A stretch of 30,457 bases of DNA from an uncultured Prevotella sp. (GTDB lineage Bacteria; Bacteroidota; Bacteroidia; Bacteroidales; Bacteroidaceae): contig UQQN01000017.1 of NCBI GenBank assembly GCA_900543155.1, forward strand, positions 1 to 30,457, read 5' to 3'. Below the pieces are notes generated by a model. The model was given only the letters and a program-made list of their open reading frames with translations, was not told the origin of the DNA and ran no database searches. Positions 22,786 through 30,457 of the stretch are shown here, piece after piece. The stretch's first letter is position 1. Each line of letters starts with the position of its first letter. The translations under genes were made by a program, and so were the position numbers.

Positions 22786-25359
22786 ATGAAAAAGAATATC
22801 TTATGCCTTTTTAAAGGCTTTTGTGTGGTGTGTGTGTTGTTTTGCATGCACCCTATGTCAGTTTTAGCCACATCGTCATCTTTAAAGTATCCTTCTTACG
22901 CTAATAGCAAAACAGATGAGAATATTACTTTTGACGATATTTATGCAATCCTTTTAGAAGTAGAGAACAAGCCTGAGTATAAGGGACTAAAAATGCCTGG
23001 AGAATCTGTAGATATAACTGTAAAGTTATTCTTGACAGATGCGATAAAAGAATATTTGAAAGTTTTAGATTATTATAGAGAGTCGAAAGATGAACAACTT
23101 GCTCAGCATTATCGTCAGGGTTTCTTTTTTGAAACAAAGTTTAAAGCACGTATTTCAATTGAGAATTTCTATCAAAACGTATTGAAAATAAAAAAAGATT
23201 CAAATTTTTTAAAATTAGTACACATAAAATATAATTATAACAATAATTATAATAGGTTCTCTATTCATAAAGATTCAGTATATATATTGTCGTCTCAAAT
23301 TGAAAGTTTTAGCGGTTATAATAATGCTTATATTGGTAAGCCAATTTGGTTCAACTATAGCCAATTAGAACAAATGGATTTTTTAGTAAATTTGTATGAA
23401 TACATAAATTGGTATAAAGGTGTTAGTGAATTGCTGAAAGATGCTGATAATCTTTTGAATAGATATAAATTGAATTCAGAGAACCTTGTGAAGAATGATG
23501 TGGTAAATGATGGTCGTTCTTATGAGGTTTTCTTTAAAGATATGCATGATAAAAAACACATTATGCAACTTCCTGAAGGAGATTATATGAACTTGATAGC
23601 ATTGGCTATATATAGACGTCAAAATTTAAATGATCAAGAAAAGAAACAATGGCTTCAGACAATATTAGAAAAAGAACAAAATCATTTAGATTTTCTTCAT
23701 CAAGAATGCAAAGCAAAGTATATAAAATCTTTCAAGAAGAAATTTAAGAACGATTTAGTATTTCTGAAAGAAACCCCTTTCTATAAACTTAAACCCAATG
23801 AAACTAATAGTAGTATACTTGATGTACCTAATGGAAAATTGTATTTAAAATGTAAATATTCATTACAGACTATAGACGCATATAAAACATTCCGTCATAT
23901 ATTAGATATTAAAAAAGCACAAGACGCATATCACAACGCAATTAGAAAGTCCTTATTGAAAAATGTATATATTGATGTCATAGGACGTGCCCACCCTTTG
24001 GATATTTCGGAAGGAATATACGATTCACGCCTAAGTAAAATTTACAAAAAGAGAACAGGAAAAGAACTTGCCTTAAGTTATGATTCTGCAAGGAATTTCT
24101 TAATTAGTGACCCAACAATACTTGATGGATTAAAAGCAGTAAAGAAAGGTGCAATAACCAAAGAAGAAATTCTTAAAGAAATAAGATTCTGTGATAAAGT
24201 ATATAATGACTCGTTAAATTTTTATCAGAGTGTATATAATCGCTATATGGATAATATTGAAAAAGAATTTAAAGATATATCACTGGATGAATTAAAATAT
24301 TATCTTAATCGCTGTGGTTTATTGAGCTCGGAGCTTAGCTCGGCGCTTGATCCTACGTATAGAACAGACCCTAGATACTTTTATGATATTTATAGTGAAG
24401 GTGTTATCGGGACAGGTATCAAGATTAGGGAAGTGATAAAGGACGCAATCGCAAGTGCCGCGTATGCCGATACCGATGTTAAATATGAACATTCAGATGA
24501 TGATTTGTATTATTATTTTAATGACTCAATCTGCTATAGCATCACACCAAGTGGTTTTATAAAAAGAACTATAAAAAAACTATGTGATGGACGTTGGTCG
24601 TTATTTGAAAATAATGTTAATTCAGGATGGACTAGTGAAAATAATCCAAAAGCAAACACAATCATAGTTTTTAACAAAAAGACTCCGTTCGAGATCCTGC
24701 CATATGTACCTAATGGATGTGAAGATTGGGAAAATTTTAAAAAACTAGGAATGGCGGGATTGGATGATCTAATTTCGTATGGGTTTGTTGATATGAAAGG
24801 CGTATTTTGGCTGAAAAATTCAATGAAAAAAAGAGACTATACTGAGAATTCTCGTGAAACGTTAGGACGTATAGAAAGGGCAAATAGCACGCTACAAGGT
24901 GACGATGATGTTTGGACTATTAACGCGAGTTATGATTCGTGGTTCTATGAGAATCCAACAATTGTAAGAAAGAATGGTTTCCCTACTAACAATATAGAAG
25001 ATTATGTGCTTGCTGAAGGTACTAATTATGTGACTGGTACGTCTTATAGAGAATGTATGGAAATAGGAGATTATAATAAATTGGCAGAAAAAGTAGAAAA
25101 TGCCATGCTTTCGCAACTACTAAAACGCAACAACCCTGTTTATTATGATATTGAAAGAAATTATGGCCATGCTGTTGCAGAAGAATGTAAGCGCCATAAC
25201 TATCAATTTTATAAAGGAATGCCTAAGGATTTAGTTCTGAATAATCTTGCGGATCCTAAGTTTATTCGTAGTGATAGTAGAGGCAATTCTGTATATGAGT
25301 ATTATGGTACATATTATTATTTCCGTAATGGGAAATTAGACCATTGGACTACATATTAG
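22786..25359 (+). CDS. Exported protein of unknown function with BamE/SmpA-like C-terminus
   Basis: 857 residues, not recognised. Seen: a basic start, a hydrophobic core (CLFKGFCVVCVLFCMHP) and a likely signal peptidase I site near SVLA/TSSS (28-30), so exported; no lipobox. The mature part is rich in Lys, Asn and Tyr, largely helical at first (30-500), then mixed (520-790). The last 48 residues (810-857) contain GMPKDLVLNNLADP, then YEYYGTYYYFRNGKLDHW, the pattern of small BamE/SmpA/OmlA-like domains (GMxxxxVxxxLGxP, then W-Y-F-x-x-G-K). The reading frame is intact over 2.5 kb. Codon use is much more AT-rich than that of the neighbouring housekeeping genes, suggesting horizontal transfer. 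The next gene, a membrane protein, follows after a perfect hairpin. Confidence 0.8.
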   Translation: MKKNILCLFKGFCVVCVLFCMHPMSVLATSSSLKYPSYANSKTDENITFDDIYAILLEVENKPEYKGLKMPGESVDITVKLFLTDAIKEYLKVLDYYRESKDEQLAQHYRQGFFFETKFKARISIENFYQNVLKIKKDSNFLKLVHIKYNYNNNYNRFSIHKDSVYILSSQIESFSGYNNAYIGKPIWFNYSQLEQMDFLVNLYEYINWYKGVSELLKDADNLLNRYKLNSENLVKNDVVNDGRSYEVFFKDMHDKKHIMQLPEGDYMNLIALAIYRRQNLNDQEKKQWLQTILEKEQNHLDFLHQECKAKYIKSFKKKFKNDLVFLKETPFYKLKPNETNSSILDVPNGKLYLKCKYSLQTIDAYKTFRHILDIKKAQDAYHNAIRKSLLKNVYIDVIGRAHPLDISEGIYDSRLSKIYKKRTGKELALSYDSARNFLISDPTILDGLKAVKKGAITKEEILKEIRFCDKVYNDSLNFYQSVYNRYMDNIEKEFKDISLDELKYYLNRCGLLSSELSSALDPTYRTDPRYFYDIYSEGVIGTGIKIREVIKDAIASAAYADTDVKYEHSDDDLYYYFNDSICYSITPSGFIKRTIKKLCDGRWSLFENNVNSGWTSENNPKANTIIVFNKKTPFEILPYVPNGCEDWENFKKLGMAGLDDLISYGFVDMKGVFWLKNSMKKRDYTENSRETLGRIERANSTLQGDDDVWTINASYDSWFYENPTIVRKNGFPTNNIEDYVLAEGTNYVTGTSYRECMEIGDYNKLAEKVENAMLSQLLKRNNPVYYDIERNYGHAVAEECKRHNYQFYKGMPKDLVLNNLADPKFIRSDSRGNSVYEYYGTYYYFRNGKLDHWTTY

Positions 25360-25381
25360 TCATATAGTATTAAATAACATC

Positions 25382-25413
25382 ATCCACCTCGCATCAAAAG
25401 GTGCGAGGTGGAT
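25382..25413 (+). terminator. Perfect 12-bp hairpin after the exported protein gene
   Basis: ATCCACCTCGCA (25382-25393), an 8-nt loop, then TGCGAGGTGGAT (25402-25413). There is no T run after it (TAAATAT), so it may be a terminator, an attenuator, or an mRNA-processing or stability element between the two genes. It ends 16 bp before the next start. Confidence 0.55.
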
Positions 25414-25429
25414 TAAATATACAATTATC

Positions 25430-26134
25430 ATGAATGTTCATCAAACAATTAATCTGATTATCAAGGAAAAGGATACGGACGAATATATGCAAAGTGAAAT
25501 GGAAAAACAACTACACGAACAGTATTCAATCAATAACAATGCAAATACGGGCAGTATTGTAACTTTGTTTGTTGCAATGCTCGCTTCTGTAGGTGCGTAT
25601 GGGTATGTTTATCTTCATACAAAAAATGCATTTTCTGATGAATCTGGTATATTCGCCTGTGAAAAAGGTGTGTTCTATATGGATGCTTTGATTCTAACGG
25701 CAGTAGCAGTCATTATCATATTTTTGATTATGGCATATCTTTGTGTATCTTCAGGATGCAGACAAAGAATGGAACAATTTGTGACCTATGCTATTAGAAA
25801 AGAGTACTATAAAAATAGTGACAGATACAAAAGGATATTTCCCGAAAACTACACTCCTTTTGGAAAAAGGGGGTGGAATATGGTTCAATCGCCGTATAAA
25901 GAATTTATCTATTGCATAAGAGTGGTGGTGATTGCTATTATTGTGAGCCTCATGTTGAAAATTTTTTCCCTATGTGGTGATGTAAAGGTTATTATGTTGA
26001 TGCTATTAGTGGCTTTGACCGCAATCGTGGCGTTGGTGCTCCTTTTTAATGATAAGCAGTTTTCATTTTTAAACAGATGGCAAAAGAAGATAATTAAAAG
26101 AGAAGTGTATTACGAAAAGCAAGAAAAGGAGTAG
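25430..26134 (+). CDS. Four-helix membrane protein, unknown function
   Basis: 234 residues. Seen: a polar N-terminus (about 1-40, rich in Lys/Glu), membrane segments at about 42-64 (GSIVTLFVAMLASVGAYGYVY), 83-106 (DALILTAVAVIIIFLIMAYLC), 162-183 (VVVIAIIVSLMLKIF) and 188-206 (VIMLMLLVALTAIVALVLL), and a basic C-terminal tail. No enzyme motif. It is placed directly after the exported protein with similar AT-rich composition, so the two may act together, for example as an effector or sensor and its membrane partner or immunity protein; this is inference only. Confidence 0.75.
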   Translation: MNVHQTINLIIKEKDTDEYMQSEMEKQLHEQYSINNNANTGSIVTLFVAMLASVGAYGYVYLHTKNAFSDESGIFACEKGVFYMDALILTAVAVIIIFLIMAYLCVSSGCRQRMEQFVTYAIRKEYYKNSDRYKRIFPENYTPFGKRGWNMVQSPYKEFIYCIRVVVIAIIVSLMLKIFSLCGDVKVIMLMLLVALTAIVALVLLFNDKQFSFLNRWQKKIIKREVYYEKQEKE

Positions 26135-26274
26135 TCGTCTACGCTATTTTCGTATTTTATGGTAGTAACGTGAGTTCGGGATAAAATTTCCATAAACAAT
26201 AAACCATATGCGTTTTCAATCTTCAAAGGGTGACCATAAAATGATCACCGATAAGAAATGTCCAAAAAGTTATT

Positions 26275-26395
26275 TTATTGCCCAATTACAAGCAGCCCGT
26301 CAGAATGGGGAATCTCATAGTCAAAGTTGACATGAACAATACGCTCCCATTGCAACCAATCCACTTTTGTGTGATTTATCTCGCTAAAAAGTTTG
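26275..26395 (-). pseudogene. Possible decayed coding fragment
   Basis: On the minus strand an open stretch of about 40 codons runs to a TAA at 26275-26277. It has no start codon, and an in-frame TAA lies just upstream. Its protein-like composition (KVDWLQWERIVHVNFDYEIP, then HSDGLLVIGQ) is unlike random AT-rich sequence. It may be the tail of a lost gene. No family recognised. Confidence 0.3.
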
Positions 26396-26423
26396 TATTA
26401 TCAATGATTATTCGTATCTTTTG
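26392..26423 (+). promoter_or_regulatory. Promoter of the small RNA candidate
   Basis: TTTG (26392-26395), a 19-bp spacer and TATCTTTTG (26415-26423; one base longer than the TAnnTTTG consensus). Predicted start near 26430. Confidence 0.5.
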
Positions 26424-26429
26424 CAGTAA

Positions 26430-26546
26430 CAGAATTCGCCACGCTTCCCATTTGAACAGCGAACCAGGGCGGGACTTTTGCTTTTATATAAAATACAGAT
26501 AAGCCTGTCGGCAGTGAACATTCTTCACTATCCGACAGGCTTTTTT
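26430..26546 (+). ncRNA. Candidate ~117-nt small RNA upstream of the B12 operon
   Basis: Starts at the promoter just upstream and ends in a strong terminator. The body carries GC-rich islands (GCCACGCTTCCC, CCAGGGCGGGAC) in an otherwise AT-rich region, and no start codon with a convincing frame. I do not recognise it as 6S, SRP, tmRNA or a known riboswitch. The complementary-strand reading (KAKVPPWFAVQMGSVANS) resembles short hypothetical 'proteins' that I recall as recurrent in Prevotella annotations, which would suit a conserved RNA or repeat rather than a gene. This recollection is unverified. Confidence 0.5.
26501..26546 (+). terminator. Strong intrinsic terminator
   Basis: AAGCCTGTCGG (26501-26511) with CCGACAGGCTT (26532-26542), an inner AGTGAA/TTCACT stem, then a T run. 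Confidence 0.88.
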
Positions 26547-26610
26547 CTTTATGTTCCGCTGAAGCGATACGAACGAATTTTTTCCCAATAAAGAAAAATG
26601 AAAGAAAATC

Positions 26611-26641
26611 TTGCATTCCTCAGCATTTTTACCCAACTTTG
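26611..26641 (+). promoter_or_regulatory. Promoter of the B12 uptake operon
   Basis: TTGC (26611-26614), a 19-bp spacer and CAACTTTG (26634-26641; one mismatch to TAnnTTTG). The predicted start, near 26647, coincides with the 5' end of the riboswitch P1 stem. Confidence 0.7.
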
Positions 26642-26646
26642 CACTC

Positions 26647-26832
26647 GCAACGGATTAGGGAAACGGGTGAGAATCCCGTGCAGTCCCGCTGCTGTATGTT
26701 TTTTATATTGGAGAAGATTTTAAAAGGAATCCTCATTCCACCCCCGTACTCCATATTGGTCACTGTTTCGGCACAACAGCCGAAGTGGGAAGGCGGAGCT
26801 ACGGAAGAACAAGCCAGAATACCTGCCGTTGC
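26647..26832 (+). promoter_or_regulatory. Cobalamin riboswitch (B12 element)
   Basis: Seen: closing stem P1 GCAACGG (26647-26653) with CCGTTGC (26826-26832); the core AGGGAAACGGGTGAGAATCC and CAGTCCCGCTGCTGT; the CACTG...GCACAACAGC...GTGGGAAGGCGG section; and the B12 box AAGCCAGAATACCTGCC (26811-26827). It binds adenosylcobalamin or a relative and lowers expression of the downstream uptake genes. No classical terminator follows. Sequences after P1 (TGCACAA near 26852 and TTGTGCA near 26894; CACTTG and CAAGTG) could pair as an expression platform. Confidence 0.93.
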
Positions 26833-26967
26833 CACTTGTACTGTGCACAAGAACCGTGTATTTTTGCCCTAAAAGGCGCAAATTTGTGCAAGTGCGTGCC
26901 CAACGCTCCCGAGGAGGAACGAAGCACACAACACACAATCCCTAAATATTCTCTCTACACAACGGTA

Positions 26968-28926
26968 ATGATAGCATTACTCCTTTCGTTGTGCACCACA
27001 GCGAACGCCATTCCCGATTCGTTGGGCACCGCCGAAGTCATCGCTCAAAAGCGCGTGACTGGCATTGCTACATCCGTACCAGTGCAACACCTCGACTCTG
27101 CCGCTGTTTTTAAGCGCGGCATTACCGACATGGCAGATGCCTTACGTCGATTTTCGGGGGTAAACTTGCGCGACTATGGTGGAGCGGGTGGACTGAAAAC
27201 TGTGAGTGTACGTGGTCTAGGGGCTGCCCATACGGCTGTAGCATACGATGGCTTATGTGTGAACGACACACGACAAGGACAAACCGATATGGGGCAATTC
27301 TCGCTCGATTTGATGCGTACCATTGAGTTGCAAACACTCGACCAATCACAATTGCTTTGTCCTGTACGACAGTTGGCACAGGCTGTGGTAAGTCTTAACG
27401 CTGCACCACAGACTTTGCCTACCAATTACGGGATACATGGTGCATTGGCATTGCAACAAGCATCGTGGGGCACATGGAATCCGCAAGTAGATGTGGGGGG
27501 ACGCATAGGGCGCAATGCTTATGTAAATGCTGCGGGGCGCTATTTTTTTGCCCATAACAACTATCCCTTTACCATAGAAAATGGCAGTGCTACCACCCAC
27601 ACGCATCGCAACAATAGCCGTATGCAAAGCACGACCACCGAACTAAATTGGTTGCAGCGTTTAGGAGGAGGTATGCTCTCGTCGAAAGCTTACTTCTATC
27701 ACAACTATCGCCACTTGCCAGGTATGGTGCATTATTACGTGAACCAAAACAATGAGCGACTGCTTGAGCAAACGGCATTTGCACAGTCGCGATGGCAACG
27801 ACAGGGACCACGGTGGCAAACATTTGTTGCAGCCAAATATAATTGGCAAGTAAGCAAATATCACGATGTTGACGGACAATATCCTAACGGCATTTTGAAA
27901 CAGCATTATTGGCAACGCGAAGCTTATGCTACGGCAGGTTTTCGATATAGCATTACAGACTTTTTGCAAGTTGCCTATGCCACAGACTATGCCCATGCCT
28001 CGCAAAATAGCAACTTAAAAACTGATTATCGAGTGAGCCGTGACACATGGTTGCAGTCGTTGTCCGTGGGGTTACAAGTTAATCGATTTCAACTTACTGC
28101 GCGTGCTGCATGGCATAGGTATTGGAATCAATCGGTTTCGGGCACCTCTGCCCGCAATGCACAACGAGTTACACCCTCTGTAAGCGCATTGTGGCAAGCC
28201 ATTAGGGGCGAGCATGCACAATGGTACTTGCGTTGTGGTTATAAAGAGTCGTTTCGTATGCCTACGTTTACTGAGAGTTACTACTATCACTTGGGTTCTA
28301 CGCAGTTAAATCCTGAGCTTACACGTCAACTCTCGGTGGGTCAAACTTTACAAGCATCTCCCTCACAACATTGGCGCACTTTGGCTTTTACGGCAGATGC
28401 CTATGCTGCACGCGTGAAAGACCGTATTGTGTCTATCCCCTACAATCTCTTTGTGTGGAAAACTGTGAACTTAGGTGATGTGCGTACCTTAGGAGTCGAC
28501 CTTACATTGCACAGCCTATGGCAGTTGACTACACGCCACACGTTAGAGTTTAACACGAATTATTCGTTGCAGCATTGCACAGACCATACCAAGCCCGCCT
28601 TGAGCAGTTGGCACAAACAGTTGGCGTATACGCCACTGCATAGCGGTGCTGCATCGTTGGCATGGATTACCCCTTGGGCTTCACTCTCGGTGCATGGCAC
28701 TTGGAGTTCGATGCGTTGGTGTACAAATAACCATCTGCCCACTACATCGCTACCAGCCTACACGGAATGGGGCGCTGCAGTATTTCGTAGTTTCACACTG
28801 TGCCACGGACGCACACTTACCTTACGTGCCGATGTGCTCAATCTTTTTGACCATCGTTACGAAGTGATACGCCGATACCCAATGCCGGGACGCGCCTATA
28901 AACTGAGCATTAAGTTTGCGTGGTAA
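26968..28926 (+). CDS. btuB: BtuB-like TonB-dependent vitamin B12 receptor
   Basis: An outer-membrane beta-barrel that imports cobalamin using TonB energy. The open frame begins at 26785, inside the riboswitch, so that is not the start. The ATG at 26968 gives a signal peptide (MIALLLSLCTTANA) and a 652-residue product. Seen: a plug domain (about 30-150) with ALRRFSGVNLRDYGGAGGLK and SVRGLGAAHTAVAYDGLCVN, then a barrel with alternating aromatic strands, the late ADVLNLFDHRYE element, and a terminal aromatic residue (KLSIKFAW). No N-terminal carboxypeptidase-like extension, so not SusC-type. The riboswitch and btuG neighbour indicate cobalamin as the substrate. Confidence 0.92.
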   Translation: MIALLLSLCTTANAIPDSLGTAEVIAQKRVTGIATSVPVQHLDSAAVFKRGITDMADALRRFSGVNLRDYGGAGGLKTVSVRGLGAAHTAVAYDGLCVNDTRQGQTDMGQFSLDLMRTIELQTLDQSQLLCPVRQLAQAVVSLNAAPQTLPTNYGIHGALALQQASWGTWNPQVDVGGRIGRNAYVNAAGRYFFAHNNYPFTIENGSATTHTHRNNSRMQSTTTELNWLQRLGGGMLSSKAYFYHNYRHLPGMVHYYVNQNNERLLEQTAFAQSRWQRQGPRWQTFVAAKYNWQVSKYHDVDGQYPNGILKQHYWQREAYATAGFRYSITDFLQVAYATDYAHASQNSNLKTDYRVSRDTWLQSLSVGLQVNRFQLTARAAWHRYWNQSVSGTSARNAQRVTPSVSALWQAIRGEHAQWYLRCGYKESFRMPTFTESYYYHLGSTQLNPELTRQLSVGQTLQASPSQHWRTLAFTADAYAARVKDRIVSIPYNLFVWKTVNLGDVRTLGVDLTLHSLWQLTTRHTLEFNTNYSLQHCTDHTKPALSSWHKQLAYTPLHSGAASLAWITPWASLSVHGTWSSMRWCTNNHLPTTSLPAYTEWGAAVFRSFTLCHGRTLTLRADVLNLFDHRYEVIRRYPMPGRAYKLSIKFAW

Positions 28927-28966
28927 AAATGTTTCTTGCAATACAAATCACTAAATACAACAAACA

Positions 28967-30103
28967 ATGAAAATTTTCAAAAACATTAAATTAGTAGCCG
29001 CAGCGTTACTAATTTGTGCAGGTTTCACAGCCTGTTCTGAGGACGAACCTGTAATCCCTACCACTCCTACCACTCCCCTTCGTGGCGAACAAGGCTTTTA
29101 TGTAATTAACCAAGGCAATATGGGTGTGCTTGATGGTACACTCGATTTTTTCTCAACAGATAGCACACGCAGTGAAGGCATCTTCAAAGCTGTTAACAAC
29201 AAGAGTTTGGGTGACACACCACAATGTGCCGTGCTCTATGGTTCAAAACTCTACCTCCCAGTGTTTACCGAAAACAAAGTATGGGTGTTGGATGCCAACA
29301 CAGCTCGTGTACTTGCTGAAGTGAACACCAACCAACCCGAGGCTGTATGTGGTGCCAATGGCTATGTGTTTGTTTCGAACAACGATGGCTATGTTACCCG
29401 TGTAGACACAACCTCGTTCACGGCCTCAGCACCTTTGGCTGTTGGTCCGAACCCAGCAAACATGACTACCTATAATAATAAGGTGTATGTGTCTATCAGC
29501 GATGGTTACAACTCTGGCAACGGCTACGCAAATGGCTTTAAGGTAGCAGAAATTGATGCTGCGCAATTCAACGTAACACGCAATATCACTGTGGGTATGA
29601 ACCCTGGTGACATCACAAGCGACAACGAGGGCAACATTTACGTGGTATGTCGTGGTGACTATGGTGCTACACCCTCAAAGGTGTGGAAGTTCAACGTGAG
29701 CAATGGTGAAGCTGCTGCCATGTGTGAGGGTTCACTCATAGCTGTAAACAATCAACAGCGCACCTCACGCACAACCGGAAAGCAAGACGTGCTCTATGTG
29801 CTCAACGTACAGACCGACTATAGCAACTGGCCCAATATTAGCAATGTCATTACAAGTGCTGTTTACAACACTGCCACAGGCGAGAAGGTAGCCGACAACT
29901 TTTTGTCAGCCGAGAACCTTCCTGCTAACCCTATTGCGATAGATGTTTGTCCCACTGATGGCAACCTCTACATCTGTTCTGATGCTACCACAGGCGCTGA
30001 TGCTTTCACCACACCTGGTTACATCAAGGTATACAATGCAAGCGGTGCATACATTAAAACCCTCACCACAGGTGTTCACCCCTTTGGTGTAGTATTTAAG
30101 TAA
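28967..30103 (+). CDS. btuG: BtuG-like surface beta-propeller lipoprotein
   Basis: Probably captures cobalamin at the cell surface and passes it to BtuB. Seen in 378 residues: a lipoprotein signal peptide with lipobox FTAC, C23 being the lipidated residue, followed by SEDE, a pattern like the Bacteroidetes surface-export signal; a TTP linker; then repeated blades of the YncE/beta-propeller type (KLYLPVFTENKVWVLD, GYVFVSNNDGYVTRVD, KVYVSISDG, NIYVVCRGD, NLYICSD). Known: BtuG of Bacteroides thetaiotaomicron has this architecture and is encoded beside BtuB. It starts 40 bp after btuB and ends in a terminator, so it is the second gene of the operon. Confidence 0.88.
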   Translation: MKIFKNIKLVAAALLICAGFTACSEDEPVIPTTPTTPLRGEQGFYVINQGNMGVLDGTLDFFSTDSTRSEGIFKAVNNKSLGDTPQCAVLYGSKLYLPVFTENKVWVLDANTARVLAEVNTNQPEAVCGANGYVFVSNNDGYVTRVDTTSFTASAPLAVGPNPANMTTYNNKVYVSISDGYNSGNGYANGFKVAEIDAAQFNVTRNITVGMNPGDITSDNEGNIYVVCRGDYGATPSKVWKFNVSNGEAAAMCEGSLIAVNNQQRTSRTTGKQDVLYVLNVQTDYSNWPNISNVITSAVYNTATGEKVADNFLSAENLPANPIAIDVCPTDGNLYICSDATTGADAFTTPGYIKVYNASGAYIKTLTTGVHPFGVVFK

Positions 30104-30146
30104 TATCTTTAAGAAAAGTATTTAAGAATACTTTTTCTATGTGCTT

Positions 30147-30190
30147 ATGCGCACCTCGTAGCCTTCAAGGAGGTTGAGGTGCGCATTTTC
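30147..30190 (+). terminator. Terminator of the B12 operon
   Basis: ATGCGCACCTC (30147-30157) and GAGGTGCGCAT (30176-30186), 11 bp, an 18-nt loop, then TTTC. Confidence 0.8.
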
Positions 30191-30296
30191 ATGTTTTTAG
30201 GTGAGAATCTTGTATTAAACATTATTGCTATCTAGTAAAACTTTTTCAAACAAAATAAATTAGAACACTTCTCACAAGGTATCAGCCCTTTTGGTA

Positions 30297-30340
30297 GGGT
30301 GTTCAAAATCCATGAATTTTTTCTGCACGGTTTTGAGGAT
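30297..30340 (+). repeat. Arm of the palindromic repeat, copy 2
   Basis: GGGTGTTCAAAATCC and following TTTTTTCTGCACGGTTTTG match the arms of the element at 21350-21482. The other arm is not seen before the window end; the rest to 30457 is non-coding and includes an ACCCC/GGGGT hairpin at 30419-30432 and a half-arm like the miaB/recX terminator at 30443-30456. Confidence 0.6.
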
Positions 30341-30457
30341 ATCCTAATATTGTAATTTATTGATATTCAGCAAGAATCGTAATATACAAAATTCTAATTA
30401 CTTGTCGTTATAATGGGTTACCCCGTTAGGGGTGAGATAAGGTAGCCAGGTATGTGA

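Noticed and set aside
23000..25300. Phage or transposase identity for the 857-residue protein
   Set aside because: It has a signal peptide and no integrase, transposase or phage structural motif.
26785..26967. Upstream extension of the btuB frame
   Set aside because: It lies within or just after the cobalamin riboswitch and would place about 60 polar, Cys-rich residues before a good signal peptide.

Overview
The window reads as a chromosome segment from a Bacteroidales bacterium, most likely Prevotellaceae (inference). Evidence: Bacteroidetes-type promoters (TTG, about 19 bp, TAnnTTTG) before several genes; almost no Shine-Dalgarno sequences; a Bacteroidales-type ptb-buk pair; and a cobalamin riboswitch driving a BtuB receptor with a BtuG-like surface lipoprotein.

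Layout. 1-631 holds the N-terminal 210 residues of an Abi_2 (AbiD/AbiF-type) HEPN protein on the minus strand, cut by the window edge. A promoter-hairpin-T-run unit that looks like a very small RNA gene is encoded divergently right at its 5' end. 640-1390 is non-coding and holds a second promoter-to-terminator unit of about 295 nt. Housekeeping genes fill 1391-21185: argS, RNase H (viroplasmin-type), miaB; then on the minus strand recX, two glycosyltransferases, waaA, gltX and prmC; then ribD, a rhomboid protease and a membrane-anchored endonuclease/exonuclease/phosphatase-family protein on plus; buk and ptb on minus; a tRNA-Arg(CCT); and mutS.

21186-26640 is the accessory part. It is AT-rich and holds a palindromic MITE-like repeat, a Bacteroidales-type putative HTH regulator with an 8-G tract near its C-terminus, a small ORF, an unrecognised 857-residue exported protein and a four-helix membrane protein. 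After these come a decayed coding fragment and another promoter-to-terminator small RNA candidate. 26611-30186 is a vitamin B12 uptake operon: promoter, cobalamin riboswitch, btuB-like TonB-dependent receptor, btuG-like beta-propeller lipoprotein, terminator. The window ends in another copy of the palindromic repeat.

How genes work together: ptb and buk form one pathway (acyl-CoA to acyl-phosphate to acid plus ATP). btuB and btuG form one uptake complex under B12 control. waaA and the two glycosyltransferases suggest a lipid A/surface glycan neighbourhood. The best candidates for something undescribed are the abi/hairpin-RNA unit at the left edge, the regulator/exported protein/membrane protein locus, and the small RNA candidate at 26430-26546.
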